Shown here: one piece after another, positions 61,349 through 64,000 of the stretch
Layout: every line of letters begins with the position of its first letter
Numbering within the stretch: the stretch's first letter is position 1
Source: Roseivirga echinicomitans
GTDB lineage: Bacteria; Bacteroidota; Bacteroidia; Cytophagales; Cyclobacteriaceae
DNA: 64,000 nt
Assembly: GCF_001592935.1 (NCBI RefSeq)
Contig: NZ_LRDB01000001.1
Location: 310,001 to 374,000, forward strand
Direction: 5' to 3'
The notes under the pieces: generated by a model
Told to the model about the DNA's origin: nothing
Databases searched by the model: none
What the model saw: only the letters and a program-made list of their open reading frames with translations
Position numbers and translations under genes: made by a program

Positions 61349-64000
61349 CTAAAATCCATCGCCCTCTACCACTTCTTTCTTTTTAAGTGATTGATCCGAT
61401 TCGCTCGCCATCAGCAGTTTGTACGGTTCATCTATGCCGTAGAATAGTTTACGGTAATTCCGTGACCAAGCGATCACTTCTTCTAAAGAGTATGAGAAGA
61501 CATTGAATTCGCCCACTTTAGATTTCGCTTTTCCCTTCCCGTCTAAGGGGTTTCCAATGGAGGCATTGAAGGCGGCATTAGAAGAAAAAGCACCTAAGCT
61601 AAACCCATCATAAGTGAAGTAATACCAAGTGCCATCCGTCATCTGAATCAAAACATTTACGATGTCACCCTCTGGGGTTTTCTTAATTTCGACAAAGCCA
61701 TCCAGCTCCATGTTGATGTCAATATTATTGATGTTGCTAACGCTAATTTTCCCTTCGCTATAAAAAGTTTTTAACTGTTTTGACCACCTTAAGTCTACGT
61801 TTGAAATGACCAAATTTTTCATCAACTCCCCATTAGCTGAAGCATTCACCAAAGGAATCGGCACCGTCTGATATGATTTGTCCCATTTTTTTACGGCTTC
61901 ATCACCAATAAACTCGGCTGCTTTATAAATTAGGTCTGAGCGGTCGTCATGGGCTCTTTTTATTCCTAATTTTTCAGCCATATCCTTCAAGTTTTGAGCC
62001 ATTAACGGAACACTTGCCACTGGCAAACCAAAATCCATAACCAACATGGCGTTGATTTTAAAGTCAGCAGAATCTAAATTTCCAGTGCCTTTGCCTGCCC
62101 CTTGGACTGTCAACCCTTTACTCAGTGGGCTCACAAAATTCAGCTTTCCTTCAAAAGAAACGTCTTGGCTATCTTCGTTATATGAAAACATATTACCCTT
62201 GTAAAAATTAGCCGGATCTTCTTGTTTATTGGGGTTTACGATGTTGTAAGAGCCTGTATTTTGATCATAGAACAGATTTCCGCCTTTTGGAATAAAAAAG
62301 TCTTCATCATCCAAGCCTCGTTTTTCCGTTATAAAAGAAAGATAAATAGCTCCTCTATTAAAGTGAAGTCCAGCCGTGAGCGGCTCACCAAGCTCTGTTC
62401 GGGCTTCATCAAAGTTGAAAACCACCTCCGAAATATCATCATTCGATTCGTATTCAATCCATACGTTTTTCTCTTTCAGTTTCTCAAGATTAAGCTTTAC
62501 AGCTCCTTTTAACTCTAGTGCCTTTCTAAAGGCATACATAAAGACTGTTCCTTTATAGGTGAATCCTGGTGAAACAATTACACCACTGTCACCACTAATC
62601 TTCCCGCTTGATTTAGTATAAAGCCCATGTTCTTGATCCTCCTCCAAGCCGAATTGATCAAATTTAATAGCAAAGGTATCCTGCAAAATCACCAGTTGAT
62701 AAGTACCCTGGCCTCTAAAGCGATTTCGGGAAATAATTTCAATGTTGGCATCGTACAAACGGTGGTTCGCCTGTGCTGTATCAAACACGACAACCGCATT
62801 TTCTAATGCACCAATTTCAGAATCTCCTAAAATCAATACCTCATTATTTTCTGGTGTGATCAGCGCATCGGCTACAATAATGTATGGGATACCTTCAACT
62901 TTTAAGGTCTCTTTTTCAATGTCATAACTGGCACTTGTACCCATAAACACTAAGGAATCCATACTCTTTTTTGTAGAATAGAAAAAGGATTTTTCAAGGG
63001 CCACAGTATCTGGCTTTGTCATGGTAATCATATTGTTGGCAATATCCCATTCGGCTGTAGGAATGGAGGTTTTGTATTGCGCAAAAGGAAAGGTTAATGC
63101 CGCATTACCCTGTATCTCGGGTTGAATTATAGCCTTATTGTTGGCCAGATCGTAATTCACTCTTACATCGGCAGAACTCAATATTGGTTTTTTCGGATTT
63201 CCAGAACCCAACTCAAAGTCAGAGTTTCTAGATTCAAAAGAGGTTTCTTGCAGCGTATAATTCTCCGAATTGGTTTTAGAACCCCGCATCTTCATTTCCC
63301 CTTTACCATAAAGGCCGTTTGTAGACAAAGTGAGCATACCGCTAAATGCACCTAAGCTGTCATACATTTTAAATGGAGCTTCCAGGTTTCGTAAATTCAT
63401 ACTGTCCTTTTTAGGTAGCCAGTTTAGTTCATACCTAGATAGCTCTACGGAGGGGTATGAAACCCCATTGAGTGTTCCTGGATCAATTTTTCCTTCAATC
63501 CCTTTTTTCGAATACATGGAATCTAGATAAAAAGTAACCGATTCGGTATTGAAACCACCTGTTAAAAAGTCGATTTTACCTGGAGAGTTTAAGCCCGATT
63601 GATCCATGCTTATTTCACCATACAATTTTCCAGAAGTGCCATAGAGGCTATAACCCGAATCAGGAATTGAATGAATAAAACCAAAAGATCTATCAGGCAT
63701 CGCCCTAAGGCTTTCTTTGAACTCTGGAAAAATTCCATTTGAATAGAATGTCCCCTCAAAGGCATAATCAGAGGGGTCTGCTCTAGATGCACTGTCGAGT
63801 TTGAAAGGGGGTATGTCAAAATATACGGTACTATCATAGGCACCTCCCAGCACCCCATTTTTGTCAAACATTACACTAGTACTTTCATTAGAAGTAAAAA
63901 TGGGGTATTCTGGTTTCGAAATTCTTGCCGATTTATTATTGGGGTCGTTAATATTTAAAACCCCTGAAGTGTTTACCAACTGATTATTCAAAGCCTCCTT
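61349..64000 (-). CDS. Giant beta-rich protein, C-terminal part (truncated by window end)
   Basis: At least 883 residues are visible; the frame stays open to base 64000, so the gene continues beyond the window. The sequence is dominated by short beta-strand units separated by Gly/Asp-rich turns (FGFIHSIPDSGYSLYGTSGKLYG, GSGNPKKPILSSADVRVNYDL, GSYNIVNPNKQEDPANFYKGN). This suggests a long filamentous or surface protein, but no named domain was recognised. The stop follows a charged tail (ASESDQSLKKKEVVEGDGF). Its start and any signal peptide lie outside the window. Confidence 0.85.
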   Translation of the reverse strand, partial: KEALNNQLVNTSGVLNINDPNNKSARISKPEYPIFTSNESTSVMFDKNGVLGGAYDSTVYFDIPPFKLDSASRADPSDYAFEGTFYSNGIFPEFKESLRAMPDRSFGFIHSIPDSGYSLYGTSGKLYGEISMDQSGLNSPGKIDFLTGGFNTESVTFYLDSMYSKKGIEGKIDPGTLNGVSYPSVELSRYELNWLPKKDSMNLRNLEAPFKMYDSLGAFSGMLTLSTNGLYGKGEMKMRGSKTNSENYTLQETSFESRNSDFELGSGNPKKPILSSADVRVNYDLANNKAIIQPEIQGNAALTFPFAQYKTSIPTAEWDIANNMITMTKPDTVALEKSFFYSTKKSMDSLVFMGTSASYDIEKETLKVEGIPYIIVADALITPENNEVLILGDSEIGALENAVVVFDTAQANHRLYDANIEIISRNRFRGQGTYQLVILQDTFAIKFDQFGLEEDQEHGLYTKSSGKISGDSGVIVSPGFTYKGTVFMYAFRKALELKGAVKLNLEKLKEKNVWIEYESNDDISEVVFNFDEARTELGEPLTAGLHFNRGAIYLSFITEKRGLDDEDFFIPKGGNLFYDQNTGSYNIVNPNKQEDPANFYKGNMFSYNEDSQDVSFEGKLNFVSPLSKGLTVQGAGKGTGNLDSADFKINAMLVMDFGLPVASVPLMAQNLKDMAEKLGIKRAHDDRSDLIYKAAEFIGDEAVKKWDKSYQTVPIPLVNASANGELMKNLVISNVDLRWSKQLKTFYSEGKISVSNINNIDINMELDGFVEIKKTPEGDIVNVLIQMTDGTWYYFTYDGFSLGAFSSNAAFNASIGNPLDGKGKAKSKVGEFNVFSYSLEEVIAWSRNYRKLFYGIDEPYKLLMASESDQSLKKKEVVEGDGF

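Overview
The window looks like a stretch of chromosome from a Bacteroidota bacterium, most likely order Cytophagales (Roseivirga/Fulvivirga-like). This is inferred from four things: a FecI-type sigma factor followed by a FecR anti-sigma factor and an STN/carboxypeptidase-regulatory outer-membrane protein; PadR-controlled FtsX permeases with a cytoplasmic prefix domain; LptC as a lipoprotein; and repeated promoter boxes of the Bacteroidota form TAnnTTTG with no Shine-Dalgarno sequences. No tRNA, rRNA, CRISPR array or insertion sequence was seen. Species assignment is not possible from the sequence alone.

Layout. 1-628: 3' end of uvrA. 650-2821: a compact accessory module of a small CPVC thiol-redox protein, an unknown secreted protein, a DUF2024 protein and a MarR regulator with four C-terminal cysteines; the same 13-bp palindrome (TTAGGATTCCTAA type) stands in front of three of its genes. 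3043-9866: accessory genes: a fused lumazine-binding/sugar dehydrogenase protein, a membrane AraC regulator, a lone PD-(D/E)XK nuclease-like protein, a gene without an ATG, a secreted protein, and a PIN-domain toxin-antitoxin pair lying between a remnant and an intact copy of a permease 3' end. 9935-14175: PadR/FtsX permease operon and a DUF4143 ATPase, each with a clear palindromic operator.

14257-23044 holds housekeeping and transport genes: an EamA exporter, YcxB-like protein, nadC, gpmI, a universal stress protein, a Fur-family regulator and a NhaD-like antiporter. 23045-23803 is a long gap without a recognisable gene. 23804-32645 is an envelope and maintenance run: outer-membrane barrel, TPR protein, lptC, CNNM/CBS transporter, PpiD-type chaperone, DUF493, methyltransferase, pterin dehydratase and rsmI. 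32654-36670 has an unlisted 54-residue protein, a vitamin K-dependent carboxylase homologue and feoA-feoB. 36700-39793 is the ECF sigma/FecR/STN operon. 39999-43864 has a membrane-anchored MutS-like ATPase, purK-purE and a VOC protein.

44246-64000 is mostly minus-strand envelope biology: an AsmA-family protein, a PepSY protein, a secreted transglutaminase-like protein behind an 11-bp direct-repeat array, an OmpA protein, a patatin-BamA fusion, an M23 peptidase, the copper pump CopA next to a DsbD with a doubled N-terminal domain, an M20 dipeptidase and the end of a giant unknown protein.

The most interesting signals are: the MarR/CPVC/DUF2024 redox-like regulon with three matching operators; two places (2162-2212 and 53662-53698) where promoter box, intrinsic terminator and start codon are nested so that the downstream gene's own transcript would lose half of the terminator; a set of apparently leaderless genes with exactly four bases between the promoter box and the start codon; and the carboxylase homologue that keeps the catalytic lysine motif.
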